NCBI RefSeq assembly: GCF_964340395.1
Contig: NC_135555.1
Location: 19,598,947 to 19,662,946 of the forward strand
DNA: 64,000 nucleotides
Direction of reading: 5' to 3'
Source: Glandiceps talaboti
Lineage: Eukaryota > Hemichordata > Enteropneusta > Spengelidae
Shown: one piece after another, positions 51,214 to 63,680 of the stretch
How the letters are laid out: each line of letters starts with the position of its first letter
How positions within the stretch are numbered: position 1 is the first letter of the stretch
Made by a program: the position numbers and the translations under genes
Notes under the pieces: generated by a model
Databases searched by the model: none
What the model saw: only the letters and a program-made list of their open reading frames with translations
What the model was told of the DNA's origin: nothing

Positions 51214-51637
51214 ATGGTTAGGGTTAGGACTAAAGGTATAATATCAGACCATACCATCAAATCGCTGCTGACAACGTACCATGTGGCATATAGTGAACAG
51301 TGTCCTCACATAAATATACTGTGGTGGTAGTTGTGGTTGGGGAAATAATCAATGTCTTTAACACTTCCAATGTGGTGACATCAGTTGGATTAATTCCTTT
51401 AAACTATTGGTTCTGAGACAAGTTTCCATTTCCTTGTCCATGTCTGACAGCATTTAAACCATGTTTTTGAAAATAAATTAACAGGAGAGTGTCATATTTT
51501 AGAGAAAGGGGAATTGAGGAAGGTCCCTTTTCAGCACGAAGGAATTTGGGAAGGGTCACATTTTATGCAACAGCCCAGACCTGATTTCCCCCAGTCCTCC
51601 CCGTTGTAGACACACACATTTGGTTGGCTATCAATTA

Positions 51638-52171
51638 TACACAGGGAACATTGCACACCCCTAGGCCCTGTAACATTCACAGACCTAGGACAGGGTTGTG
51701 CACATAGCTGTACCAGCTCAGTGGAGCGGAGTGTACTGTGCCAGTACAATATCCCTGTAACAGCTCTGGCCAACACACTATGTGTAACATACCTATCTAG
51801 ATTTGACAGATGTGCAAACATTAATGTATTACATGGATGTGAAAAATAGTAACGCAGCATAGCTTTTTACAACATTCATGTACTAGTCTTTTTTCCACAG
51901 ATATGTACCACCTATTAGTCGTGGTCATAGTCGTGGCACAAAGGCGGTATTCCATATCCATGCAACAGGCATATATTTCACAACCATGTACCAGGGCTGT
52001 GGACAAATATGCCTTGTAACGGGGCTGTGAGACACTTAGCTGGCACATAGCTGTGCTCTTCTTCCTAGCACTAGGATGTGGCCAAATCCTAGCACTAGCT
52101 CAGTACACTGAGCTGCACAACCCTGTCCTAGGTATGTGAATGTTACAGGGATGTGCAAGGTTCCCTGTGTA
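51638..52171. mobile_element. 534-bp inverted-repeat element (MITE-like)
   Basis: The left end is TACACAGGGAACATTGCACA and the right end is its near complement (tgtgcaaggttccctgtgta). Similarity extends ~75 bp inward ('cctgtaacattcaca', 'cctaggacagggttgtgca'). The central part has more 'catagctgt' and 'cctagcacta' motifs. A clear target duplication was not found. Confidence 0.75.
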
Positions 52172-54327
<2,156 letters not shown>

Positions 54328-54604
54328 TAGTTTTTAGTTTTAATGAGTAACTTGCACAATTAATGATTTTCAGTAATTAAGTCACAGACTATCTTATGAA
54401 GTTCGTTTTTTCATCTGGACACCCAGGCCTAGGGAGAATAGTTGAGAAATATAAACGGACTTTGATAGATACTTGACGTACACCTTCGCCAACACCTTCG
54501 CCCCCTCTTAGGGGGCTGTACGTGTCATTTGAAAAGCTCAACGCACAAGGAATTTAATTCTTTCATTTGAGTTCGAAATGAAATGAATGACCTGGTCCTA
54601 TTAG
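54328..54604. repeat. ~1.1-kb tandem unit 1, left part
   Basis: Matches 61528 onward and 62613 onward ('agtaattaagtcacaga', 'gacacccaggcct', 'acttgacgtacaccttcgcc'). It is cut by the Polinton-like insertion at 54605 and continues after 60146. Confidence 0.85.
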
Positions 54605-54825
54605 AGTAGTATAGACATTAGGGCTACGGGACCAGTGAAACGACATACTCCCTTTTTAACCATTTTTACCTTAAAAACGGTCTAATTTATATTAAATTTT
54701 GAGTAAACACAAATTACGAGACCAGTGAAACGACATACCCCTTATTTAACCATTTTAATGTTAAAAACCTATATTAAATTTGAGTAAACAAGACTGGTGT
54801 AAACGACCTTCAGTACAAAGATTAA
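54605..54825. repeat. Left terminal inverted repeat of the Polinton-like element
   Basis: Pairs with 59913-60145 on the opposite strand at roughly 88-90% by eye. It contains two copies of a ~100-bp sub-unit ('accagtgaaacgacatac', 'taaccatttta', 'tgagtaaaca'). A third partial copy lies inward at about 54912-54970. Confidence 0.85.
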
Positions 54826-54858
54826 TGGTTAACAACTTATTTATACTACTACCCACTG

Positions 54859-54867
54859 TATAAATAG
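54859..54867 (+). promoter_or_regulatory. Possible TATA box inside the left end
   Basis: TATAAATAG within 'cactgtataaatagacgc', and a decayed repeat of the same motif ('gtttaaatagacgc') ~145 bp downstream. It points rightward, toward a short plus-strand frame beginning at ATG 55108 (26 codons, MLDLHSIAGRIP...). No function is recognised. Confidence 0.3.
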
Positions 54868-55522
54868 ACGCATCCTCCAGAGGGTACAAAGATCAATACA
54901 TACAATCGCCCCACCATTTTAATGTTAAAAAAATGGTCTAACCTATATTAAATTTGAGTAAACAAGACAAATGTAATGACTTATTTATACTACTACCCAT
55001 TGTTTAAATAGACGCACCAGCAGGTCAAAAGGTCAATGCACTTATAATAGGTATATGATTCATTGTGTATGACTCATCGTCCTCACCTTTACACACCCAG
55101 CTCAGCCATGTTGGATTTACACTCAATCGCCGGCAGGATTCCTATGGATAATAGTGTGAGAGACTTATTAAGAAACAAGTATTAGGGTCAGTGGGTACTT
55201 CCATTACTATTTAGAATGAGAGTTTATCCACTATTATAGGATACCCGTCTCAGCACAAATGAGTCTCTAGCAAGGGACAATACAAGTAACATCACGTCAA
55301 AAAGGTTACACAAACAAGTGTCTCAAGACAACAAGAGATACAATACAAGTAACCTAAAGTCAGAAAGTTATAAAGCAAGTCTCAAAGCAAATGGGTCAAG
55401 GCAAGACTGAGACAGGAGTGGAAAGAAAAGGAAGGATCCATAGGACAGGCAGTGATTTTGCTATTTTTTACAATGATTGTTTTATTTTTACAAATGTTTG
55501 GTGCCAACGTAAACACCACCAA

Positions 55523-56002
55523 CTAAATCTTATCTCCGGATATTTTGCATTCCATTATCTCTTTAACATCATTTTTACTCGGTGTGTAATAGAGAACAAG
55601 CATGCCAATATTTTCTCGAAATGTCTTGGTGTTACTCATAAATTGTTGCGTAAGTACCCATATGCTAATATTATCATGACGAGCTGAAAATGCCAATTTT
55701 GTTAAAATATTGACACGAGATTTGACATCTTTTATGAAAGCGCAGTCATCTAGTATGATTAGACTTTTTGTATTTTTATAACACTCATACGCAAGTTCAA
55801 TACTTTCATTTATTTTTTCTATGTTGGGAATCATTATAATAAAATCCGAGTCTTTGTAAATAATTTTTTTATCGTAAGCTTTATTGTTGATGAACGTCGG
55901 ACAGATTATGATTATGTAATCAAAGACATACTTGTAATGCGTTTGTAACAGTTGCATAACAAACTCTGTTTTACCTGAACATGTCGGAGCACTAATAAGC
56001 AT
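55523..56002 (-). CDS. Polinton-like packaging ATPase (A32/FtsK-HerA type), partial
   Basis: This would be the motor that pumps genomes into capsids in Polintons and related viruses. Visible features are the Walker A segment SAPTCSGKT at residues 4-12, Walker B SLIILDD near residues 84-90, and a Gln-rich sensor region (WVLTQQ) near residue 117. The frame upstream of the ATG reads on as LEPPFN but hits a stop four codons earlier. The C-terminus ends early. Possible further coding in another frame runs to about 55430, so the gene is probably truncated by a frameshift. At 159 residues it is shorter than the ~230-260 usual for the family. It is the last gene on the minus strand, 33 bp after the capsid gene. 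Confidence 0.75.
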   Translation of the reverse strand: MLISAPTCSGKTEFVMQLLQTHYKYVFDYIIIICPTFINNKAYDKKIIYKDSDFIIMIPNIEKINESIELAYECYKNTKSLIILDDCAFIKDVKSRVNILTKLAFSARHDNISIWVLTQQFMSNTKTFRENIGMLVLYYTPSKNDVKEIMECKISGDKI

Positions 56003-56035
56003 ATTGAAAGGGGGTTCAAGTCAGATCATATTATA

Positions 56036-57275
56036 TTAATATAAAATAGATTCTAATTTAGATCCTTCAATATTGAGCTTGGCATCACTTATGATGAAAA
56101 TATTTGCAGTTATTCTTTCTTGCGAGTCTGTAGCCTCTCGTTTAATTTCCATCTTTTGTATTCATGACTCTCAGACCACTACCATGATACCTATTATCCT
56201 TAAAACTTCTTAAATCAATAAACAAACAGTATTTATCTAACAGAAAGGTGGCCTCGGTTACTTTCTCTAGTTTATCAATTGCTTTACCAGCATAGCAGCA
56301 GAACTGAGATGCCATGAAATAATGTCTGGTTTCTTCCCAAAATTTTCTAGGGGATAATCCCTGTGCATAAACTTTATTTGCAATGCCTTCTATCATTATT
56401 GCAACAGAATTAATACTAGGATTAAAAGAATAGTTCGGAGTCTAAATCCTTTTGTTGCTGTGGTTTGCTGAATAATACGAAAATTCCTTTCAAGCTTCTA
56501 TGTGGTATATTAATGTTTTCATTAATAATAGTATCTGTACCAGAGAAGTTAATTGTTCTGAAATGTTGGATATGTTCGTAAAGAAAACTTTTACCACTGT
56601 TGTAATAACCTTTAATTTCCATAGCTAACTTTAGATCTCTTATCGTCTCATATTCAAGTTGAATACTGGTTAAAGTATAATACCACCAGGATTTGATTAA
56701 CAGGAGCAAGAGTAAGCTCCCATTCGATATGACTACCTAAGCTCGAAGGATATACGGCTCCATGACCATTTGTTATAGGATGTAATTTTGCAAGATCGAT
56801 TGCATATTTTTTACCATATGCCTTATGAAGTGCAGCCTCTCCTAAGTAATCCCCGCCACCGACTCCATCAATATTATCGCTTCTCAATTTTCTAAGATTT
56901 TCTGACTGAATTCCATACAGTGTTTTATTTGTTCTATCCGAATACAGATCTTTATACGTTTGTATTAAGTTGTAGCCTGTTAAATCCATTAAAATTTCCC
57001 CCTCGAATTTTAAAACTAGTCGACTGATGACGTTGGCAGACAGGTTTTTGAACAACAAAGTTTTTATTATGACCTTCTAGTTTAAGATCAAAGACGAGAT
57101 TGAATTTATCTGTTAGAACAACATTGTCCTCTAATTTTGGACACCTGATATATAAAACTTCACCAGGTTTTCCATGATTTGGATTATACATTACAACATT
57201 GTGTGTTCGCTCTCCTTTACTACCAAGAGCATTTAGTTTTGAGTAAACACCTTGAAGTTCTTTATTGTAAGGCAT
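56036..57275 (-). pseudogene. Polinton-like major capsid protein, broken by four frameshifts
   Basis: Four overlapping frame segments (57275-56952, 57058-56654, 56709-56422, 56396-56142) and a final one to 56036 together resemble the double-jelly-roll major capsid protein of invertebrate Polintons. Recognised segments are YNLIQTYKDLYS, GIQSENLRKLRS, IEWELTLAPVN, FLYEHIQHFRTI, NENINIPHRSLKG and FIDLRSF. The breaks lie near 57050, 56685, 56425 and 56145. At least two are one-base changes in A or T runs, and one also removes several residues. As it stands no full-length protein can be made. The start ATG at 57275 follows an A/T spacer. Confidence 0.8.
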
Positions 57276-57333
57276 TTTCTCGTACTATACCATAATAATA
57301 TACTATAATAATAAATATATATATATATATTTT

Positions 57334-58086
57334 TTATTTCCGTTTAAAATTCCATTCATAAAGGTACACTGCTATTGCAGTTGCCAACAACCAGACATGC
57401 TCACCTATAAATCCTACCACTTGCCCCGCTATTTTTTTAAAAACGATACAATAGAACCTATAATACCCGGCAGTGCCATCGCTGCTTTATTACCAAGCCA
57501 TTTCAGTCCATCCGCAACACGTTTAATAACTGCTTTGACTGGACCACCACTACTGCTACCACAACTACCACTAGTACTAGTACTACTAGATTTGGTGGGT
57601 ACTCCTATTGCAACAGCTATGGTAGTTATGACTAAACTGAGATCCGTTGCCAATGAAACGATAGTAACTCTGTTACGTTTGAAAAGAATTGTTAGCTTAT
57701 CTTTAATACTAAGTTCTGGGTCTTTGAGTACTTCTTTCAAAGCAGATGTCTCGGCTAACTTATTGCGCAAAGTATTATATTCTTTATTATATTTTAGGAT
57801 ATGAATCTGAATTCTGCCTAATTCCTTTTTTTTCATCTTGCGATAATTCTTCGATTTTTAGTCTGTTTTCCAATTCTCTTTTTCTATCATACAAATCTTC
57901 TAAACTCTTGTTTGCTGTATCAAGTTCTTTACGTATGAATGTGTATTCAGGATTGAGTTCATTCCATTCTTCAATTTTGTTTTCAACCTTATCGATTTCA
58001 TCTTTGTTACCTACAGTGTCTTTTCTGAGGTTGGCCTGATAGTCTCTTAAAATCTTTGATCCAAACATAATGCCTTTTATCACCAT
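57334..58086 (-). pseudogene. Coiled-coil protein with hydrophobic C-terminus (Polinton-associated), two frame breaks
   Basis: The first frame (58086-57787) is a charged coiled coil (DEIDKVENKIEEWNE, ...DRKRELENRLKIEE). It shifts by one base in an A8 run near 57829. The second frame (to 57429) has a membrane-like stretch (LSLVITTIAVAIGV), a Ser/Gly spacer and ALPGIIGSIVSFL. A stop follows the slippery-looking TTTTTAAAAAAA at 57431-57442. One frame back, the reading continues through a hydrophobic end (VWLLATAIAVYLY) to 57334. Similar Gly/Ile-rich tails occur in unassigned Polinton proteins of invertebrates. A minor virion or membrane-active role is a guess. Confidence 0.65.
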
Positions 58087-58093
58087 GAGTTAT

Positions 58094-59044
58094 TCATAGT
58101 AAGTTAAGGTGATCTTCACAAGTTTGTTTACTAACATAAATTGGATATCCCTTTTTATTTTTATAACCAATTACAAAAATAGATATATTATTTTGGTTTT
58201 CAATTTTAGGTATTTGTTTTATAGTAACTGGGAATGTTATTCCTTTATAATCTACATTGTTAATATGTTGACTGTATCTAGATGGTCTATTTTTATGAAT
58301 TCCGACTGGAAACTTATATGCTAAGTGGCACCATCTAAAACATTCATCTTCATTATTTTGTATATTAATGAGACCTTTCCTTGCATTTTGTAATTCTTTT
58401 GGTAATTTGATATATGAGTTACCTTGTAAAGGATCGTATCTTACAATATTTACATAAAAATTAAGAAGTTATTTTATTTGCCATCCACATAACCATTTAG
58501 CGATATGTTCAATAATTCTTTCAAAACTTGCACTCACTTGTTCTTCAATTTGGTCATTATTTATAATTTGCAATGGACTACTATTACAATAACCATCACT
58601 TGTTGTCTATTCCATATCGTTACCACTTTTAACAAATTTTATCTTCAAGGTTAATATCGCTTTTATTCCACCTGTATTTTGTAAATTTTGTTCTAAGATT
58701 TTCTTTATTATCAATTTATTTTCAGTTAATTGTGTATGAGGTTCATTCTCAGTTATATCAATTTCATATGATTTCATGTATCCTTTAAAAGCGCTCTCGA
58801 GTTCATGATATTTGGGTGGGATAATAACACCACCTACGTGTCGGTAACCTCTGTTAATAAGAGTTTGAAATGTATCATTACCTATTTTAATCATATGTTT
58901 GGTGATAGGATTAATAATATATTCTTCTGTTAATGGTTGAGGAAGATTATCAGGTACCGGCCAATCCAAAATATTCTTAGGCATAGGTTGTAGATCACCA
59001 TTCTGTATAAGCTTATTGTATACACACCCACCAACTTTTATCAT
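58094..59044 (-). pseudogene. PolB N-terminal-like protein with 2-cysteine-adaptor-type repeats, two in-frame stops
   Basis: One frame runs 317 codons with in-frame stops near 58607 (after SGNDME) and near 58466. The N-terminus has two copies of a viral adaptor-like motif (R-MIKVGGCVYNKLI and NPITKHMIKIGNDTFQTLI), known from large DNA viruses. The later part (YDPLQGNSYIKLP, then INIQNNEDECFRW, ending SKQTCEDHLNLL) resembles the region that precedes the protein-primed DNA polymerase in Polintons. Here the frame stops at 58094, exactly where the zinc-finger and polymerase domains would follow, and the next gene starts 8 bp on. The polymerase core is absent. Confidence 0.65.
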
Positions 59045-59169
59045 TCGGTTCGTGTGAGTGAGTTCTGAATCTTATCCGTATTACATAAATAAGATATATA
59101 TTTTTATTCATATTTTTATAATAATTATTTATTCAATTGGTTTTTTGTAATTTACAACTTTTCTTTATA

Positions 59170-59502
59170 TGTGTAATAATAATAATGATAATGTTGGTTT
59201 CTTATATAGCGCTTTCCCACTCCGTGCTCAAAGCGCTTTACAATTATTACCCCTGGCTCGGATCAGAATGGCACAGCGGCCCTTTAGTCTTCCTCAACTC
59301 CCCAGGGAGCATACAATCCATTGCAGCCATTTAAGCGCATAGGATTAAAGCCCAGTTATACAGCTGGGTTGACTGAGGCACAGTCGTGGTTCAAATCTTG
59401 CCCAAGGACTTTAGCCACTCAGAAACAAACAGCAGGCAGCGACGGGGCTCGAACCTTCAACCTGTAGATTCCAAGCCGGTCACGCTAGCCATTCACCCAT
59501 CA
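59170..59502 (-). mobile_element. tRNA-derived SINE inserted in the Polinton-like element
   Basis: On the minus strand it begins with a tRNA-like head: an A-box-like GGCTAGCGTGACCGG region at 59471-59491 and a good B box, GGTTCGAGCCC, at 59445-59455. A conserved core and the tail 'aaagcgctttgagcac', then 'gaaagcgctatataag', follow, with an (ATT)n-like end at about 59175. The same tail lies at 41105-41225. It splits the right-hand zinc-finger frame from the rest of the element, so it came later. Confidence 0.8.
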
Positions 59503-59811
59503 TGACAACGAAAAATAACTACCTAAATCTGAACCACATTCACAGAAATATCTTTTGGATTCTTTAACGCAAGGTGTACCTCTGTTAAGATGTATCTTTA
59601 AATGACACTCATATTTATATGCAAACCCACATTTATCACACGTAAACTAGGTAAAAACACGATCACATGTTGGACATGCATCAGGATATTCACATTTGCG
59701 TTTTATATTTGTATGTTTAATAAAATTATGTCTATGTTTAAAACGTTTGTTGCATTTTTCACATTTGAATTCAGGCACTGACTTACCGCAAGTATCACAG
59801 TTATTTCTCAT
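59503..59811 (-). pseudogene. Small zinc-finger protein of the Polinton-like element
   Basis: From ATG at 59811 the frame reads MRNNCDTCGKSVPEFKCEKC, then KRFKHRHNFIKH and CPTCDRVFT. A TAG at 59647-59649 follows, then FTCDKCGFAYKYECHLKIH and a CxC knuckle before the SINE. Cys/His spacing fits classical C2H2-type fingers. Such small zinc-finger genes are common cargo in Polintons. It is inactivated by the stop and possibly cut by the SINE. Confidence 0.65.
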
Positions 59812-59912
59812 AGTATATATTTATAATGATATATTTTAAAATGTTTATTTAAATGATCACCCTACAGGTCATAGGTGTAGAACTATGTCATACACAGCTG
59901 GGCCGATTGTAT

Positions 59913-60145
59913 GTATTGATCTTTGTTCTGTAGGTCGTAACACTTGTCTTGTTTACTCAAATTTAATATAGGTCAGACCATTTTATAACATTAAAATGGT
60001 TAAATAAGGGGTATGTCGTTTCACTGGTATCGTAATTTGTGTTTACTCAAAATTTAATATAGATTAGACCATTTTTTAACGTTAAAATGGTTAAAAAAGG
60101 GAGTATGTCGTTTCACTGGTCTCGTAGCCTAATTTCTATACTACA
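59913..60145. repeat. Right terminal inverted repeat of the Polinton-like element
   Basis: The reverse complement of 54605-54825 with small indels, containing two sub-units of the same iterated block. The last base pair differs between ends (AG against TG). Confidence 0.85.
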
Positions 60146-60163
60146 TATTAGTACCCTAGTTAT

Positions 60164-60662
60164 TAGTCTTGCTGCTAGACGTTCAGACTTTATTTTGATA
60201 CTATAAGCGAACGAAGTTCGCAGTGCGGGCTTGCCCGAACTGTCCAGCAAATGTCATTTTCAGACCGAACATTCCATTGAGATTAGTGGGTTGGGCCAAG
60301 TACGCATATATATACTTTAATGTATTCAATCTCTGCATGCAGGTGTTGACAAACACATTTACGTCATAGTATGTCTTATCAGTTTATGGTAATTGTGTTT
60401 GATGAGTGTGTAGACGTTGTCATTCACACATTTTAGATAACGCATTGGTGGTTATTTTTACAATCCCCTCCTTAAGATGAATATGCATGTAAAATTAGCT
60501 ATTGTCCTCTGTTTGTGCTTGTCGCTAATACGGTTCTCTGATTGGCAGTTATTTATATCCTGATGACATTTGCTAGACCTTGGATGTTCCATCCTCGATA
60601 GCGATGTTCGGTCGTGTGTCGTATTCTATCGGAAGAACATCCGAGGTCTAGCAGATAGACTA
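60164..60662. mobile_element. MITE family A, copy 2 (499 bp)
   Basis: Same ends as 4838-5357 (TAGTCTTGCTGCTAGAC; right TAGTCTATCTGCTAGAC on the other strand). Flanking duplication is CCTAGTTAT against GCTAGTTAT (8 of 9 identical). The unoccupied site 'acgctagttatgtacc' is visible in tandem unit 3 at about 62842, confirming insertion. Confidence 0.85.
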
Positions 60663-61527
60663 GCTAGTTATGTACCATTACATCATTATCGATAAATACA
60701 AACTCAACTTGCAACGAAACTCATTCAAATTTTAAAACATGTTATAATCTCTGCAAAATATGCTTTCAATGGGAATTTGTCATCGAGCATTTATGATATT
60801 TTTCTGACGCATGCGATTTCTCCTGTAAATACAGGTAAATCACTGTAGCAATAACATCACGTGACCATAGTGGTGGTTTGTTAGTTTTGAAACTTGTTTT
60901 CTATTGGGACGATATTTACTATTGTGATCGTTGGTTTGCTTGTTTGTGTGAGGGTATGTGTTAGCTTGTGTGTATCCATGTGTGTGTTTGTTAGCGTGGA
61001 CGTTTACCTTCTTGTTCACTGCATATGTGAGTGTTAGATTGTAAGGCTTTTCTACTGATCGATTGGTTAGTTGGTTGGTTGGCCGGTTGGCTGTAATGGT
61101 TGGTTAGATGCTTGGTTGTACAGTAGCGCTCTTGTTGTCAGCGATGGACCCCAATGGTGGTGTTTATTTTGTTGTGTTTTATAGTTTGTCGACGTCTTAT
61201 ATCAGCATTCCAATCCACTTTCGAAACTGCAAATGGTGCAAAATGTACTCATTTGAACCTAACGTGTTGAATGTTATTTACATTCCCACGGTAGTCTTGT
61301 GTCAAAACAACACGTGATATGGCATGCGTAGCAATGTTGATAACACAAACACTCATTACAACTACGATCATTTGAATACACTTATACAGACTAACTTATA
61401 TGTTCAGTGCGTAGGGTGGAGAAGAGATAGAAATATCCCAACATGTAGGATCAACAACCCTACTGTAGCGTGTTGGTTACTGCTGAGTATGACGGGTTTT
61501 TCTTTTTTTCTTTTTTTTCTTTTTTTA
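60663..61527. repeat. ~1.1-kb tandem unit 1, right part
   Basis: Continues the unit begun at 54328. It includes 'ctgacgcatgcgat', 'aatacaggtaaatcactgtag', a (TTGG)n run and 'gcgctcttgttgtcagcgatg'. A ~70-codon open frame (MLGCTVALLL...) recurs in unit 2 and, shortened, in unit 3. I do not recognise it. Confidence 0.85.
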
Positions 61528-62612
61528 CAGTTTTTAGTGTTAATGAGCAACTTTCAAAATTAATAATTTTCAGTAATTAAGTCACAGACCATCTTATGAA
61601 GTTCATCTGGACACCCAGGCCTAAGGGGAATGATTGACAAATATATACGGACTTTGCATGATCGATACTTGACGTACACCTTCGCCAACACCTGTACGTG
61701 TCATTTGAAACGCTCAACGCACAATCGATAAATACAAACTCATCTTGCAACGAAACTCATTCAAATTTTAAAACATGTTATTATCTCTGCAAAATATGCT
61801 TTAAATAGGAATTTGCCATCGAACATTTATGATATTTTTCTGACGCATGCGATATTTCCTGCAAATACAGGTAAATCACTGTAGCAATAACATCACGTGA
61901 CCATAGTGGCTGTTTGTTAGTTTTGAAACTTGTTTTCTCTTGCCACGATACTTACTATTGTGTTCGTTGGTTTGCTTGTTTGTGTGTGTAAGGGTATGCG
62001 TTAGCCCGTGTGTGTGTTTGTTAGTGTGGAAGTTTACTTTCTTGTTCACTGCATATGTGAGTGTTAGATTACAAGGCTTCTCTACTGATCGATTGGTTAG
62101 TTGGTTGGTTGGTTGGTTGTAATGGTTGTATGGTTGGTTAGATGCTTGGTTGTACAATAGCGCTCTTGTTGTCAGCGATGGACCCCAATGGTGGTGTTTA
62201 TTTTGTTGTGTTTTTTAGTTTGTCGACGTTTTTTGTCAGAATTCCAATCCACTTTCGAAACTGCAAATGGTGTAAAATGTATTCATTTGAACCTAACGTG
62301 TTGAATGTTATTTACAATCCCACGGTAGTCTTGTGTCAAAACAACACGTGATATGGCATGCGTAGCAATGTTGATAACACAAACACTCATTACAACTACG
62401 ATCATTTGAATACACATACAGACTAACTTATATGTTCAGTGCGTAGGGTGGAGAAGAGATAGAAATATCCCAACATGTAGGATCAACAACCCTACTGTAG
62501 CGCGTTGGTTACTGCTGAGTACATTGTATAACGGGGATGTTTCGATTGTTTGTTTGTTTATCTGTTTGTTTGTTTGTTTGTTTGTTTTGTTTGTTCGGTA
62601 GTTGTTTTTTTT
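61528..62612. repeat. ~1.1-kb tandem unit 2
   Basis: A near-copy of unit 1. It lacks the part corresponding to 'aaggaatttaatttta...tagttatgtaccatt'. A reference word, 'ggcatgcgtagcaatg', falls at 61321, 62355 and 63510, giving unit lengths of 1034 and 1155 bp. Confidence 0.9.
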
Positions 62613-63672
62613 TACAGTTTTTAGTGTTAATGAGCAACTTTCACAATTAATGATTTTCAGTAATGAAGTCACAGACCATCTTATGAAGTTCATCTGGACA
62701 CCCAGGCCTAAGGAGAATAAGTGACAAATATATACGGACTTTAATAGATACTTGACGTACACCTTCGCCAACACCTTCGCCCCTCTTAGGGGGTTGTACG
62801 AGTCATTTGAAAAGCCCAACGCACAAGGAATTTAATTTTACGCTAGTTATGTACCATTACATCATCATCGATAAATACAAATTCAACTTGCAATGAAACT
62901 CATTCAAATTTTAAAAAATGTTATCTCTGCAAAATATGCTTTCAATAGGAATTTGTCATCGGACATTTCGATATTTTTCTGATGCATGCGATTTTTCCTG
63001 TAAATACAGGTAAATCACTGTAGCAATAACATCACGTGAACATAGTGGTTGTTTGTTAGTTTTGAAACTTGTTTTCTCTAGGCACGATATACTTACTATT
63101 GTGTTCGTTGGTTTGCTTGTTTGTGTGAGGGTATGTGTTATTAGCCTATGTGTTAGCCTGTGTGTACCCGTGTGTGTGTTTGTTAGCGTGGACGTTTACT
63201 TTCTTGTTCACTGCATATGTGAGTTTTAGATTGAAAGACTTCTCCATTAATCGATTGGTTAGTTGAGTGGGTGGTTGGTTGGTTGGTTGGTTGGCTGTAA
63301 TGGTTGGTTGGTTGGTTGGTTAGATGCTTGGTTGCACAGTAGCGCTCTTGTTGTCAGCGATGTGTTTTTTAGTTTGTCGACGTCTTATATCAGCATTCCA
63401 ATCCACTTTCGAAACTGCAAATGGTGCAAAAATGTACTCATTTGAACCTAACATGTTGAATGTTATTTACATTCCCACGGTAGTCTTGCGTCAAAACAAC
63501 ACGTGACATGGCATGCGTAGCAATGTTGATAACACAAACACTCATTACAACTACGATCATTTGAATACACATACAGACTAACGTATATGTTCAGTGCGTA
63601 GGGTGGAGAAGAGATAGAAATATCCCCACAAGTAGGATCAACAACGTAACTCTACGATAACGCGTTGATTAC
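62613..63672. repeat. ~1.1-kb tandem unit 3
   Basis: Has the intact MITE target site and a ~28-bp deletion after 'gtcagcgatg'. It runs to just before the signal-peptide exon, so the repeat unit covers the 5' flank of that exon. Confidence 0.85.
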
Positions 63673-63680
63673 CGCTGACA

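Larger units (their letters stand above)
54605..60145. mobile_element. Polinton/Maverick-like element, 5541 bp, capsid module only
   Basis: It is bounded by inverted terminal repeats of ~220-230 bp. The left 5' end is AGTAGTATAGA and the right 5' end is TGTAGTATAGA. A 6-bp direct duplication TATTAG lies at 54599-54604 and 60146-60151. Six-base duplications and AG-type ends are hallmarks of Polintons. Minus-strand frames, from the right, are a zinc-finger protein, a PolB-N-terminal/2-cysteine-adaptor-like protein, a coiled-coil/hydrophobic protein, a double-jelly-roll-type major capsid protein and a packaging ATPase. I see no integrase, polymerase core, protease or penton. At 5.5 kb it is far below the usual 15-20 kb. 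Most frames are broken, so it is a decayed or non-autonomous copy. Confidence 0.8.

Noticed and set aside
59380-59500. Possible tRNA gene (B box GGTTCGAGCCC)
   Set aside because: No cloverleaf can be closed. The context is the tRNA-like head of a SINE, with the matching SINE tail downstream.
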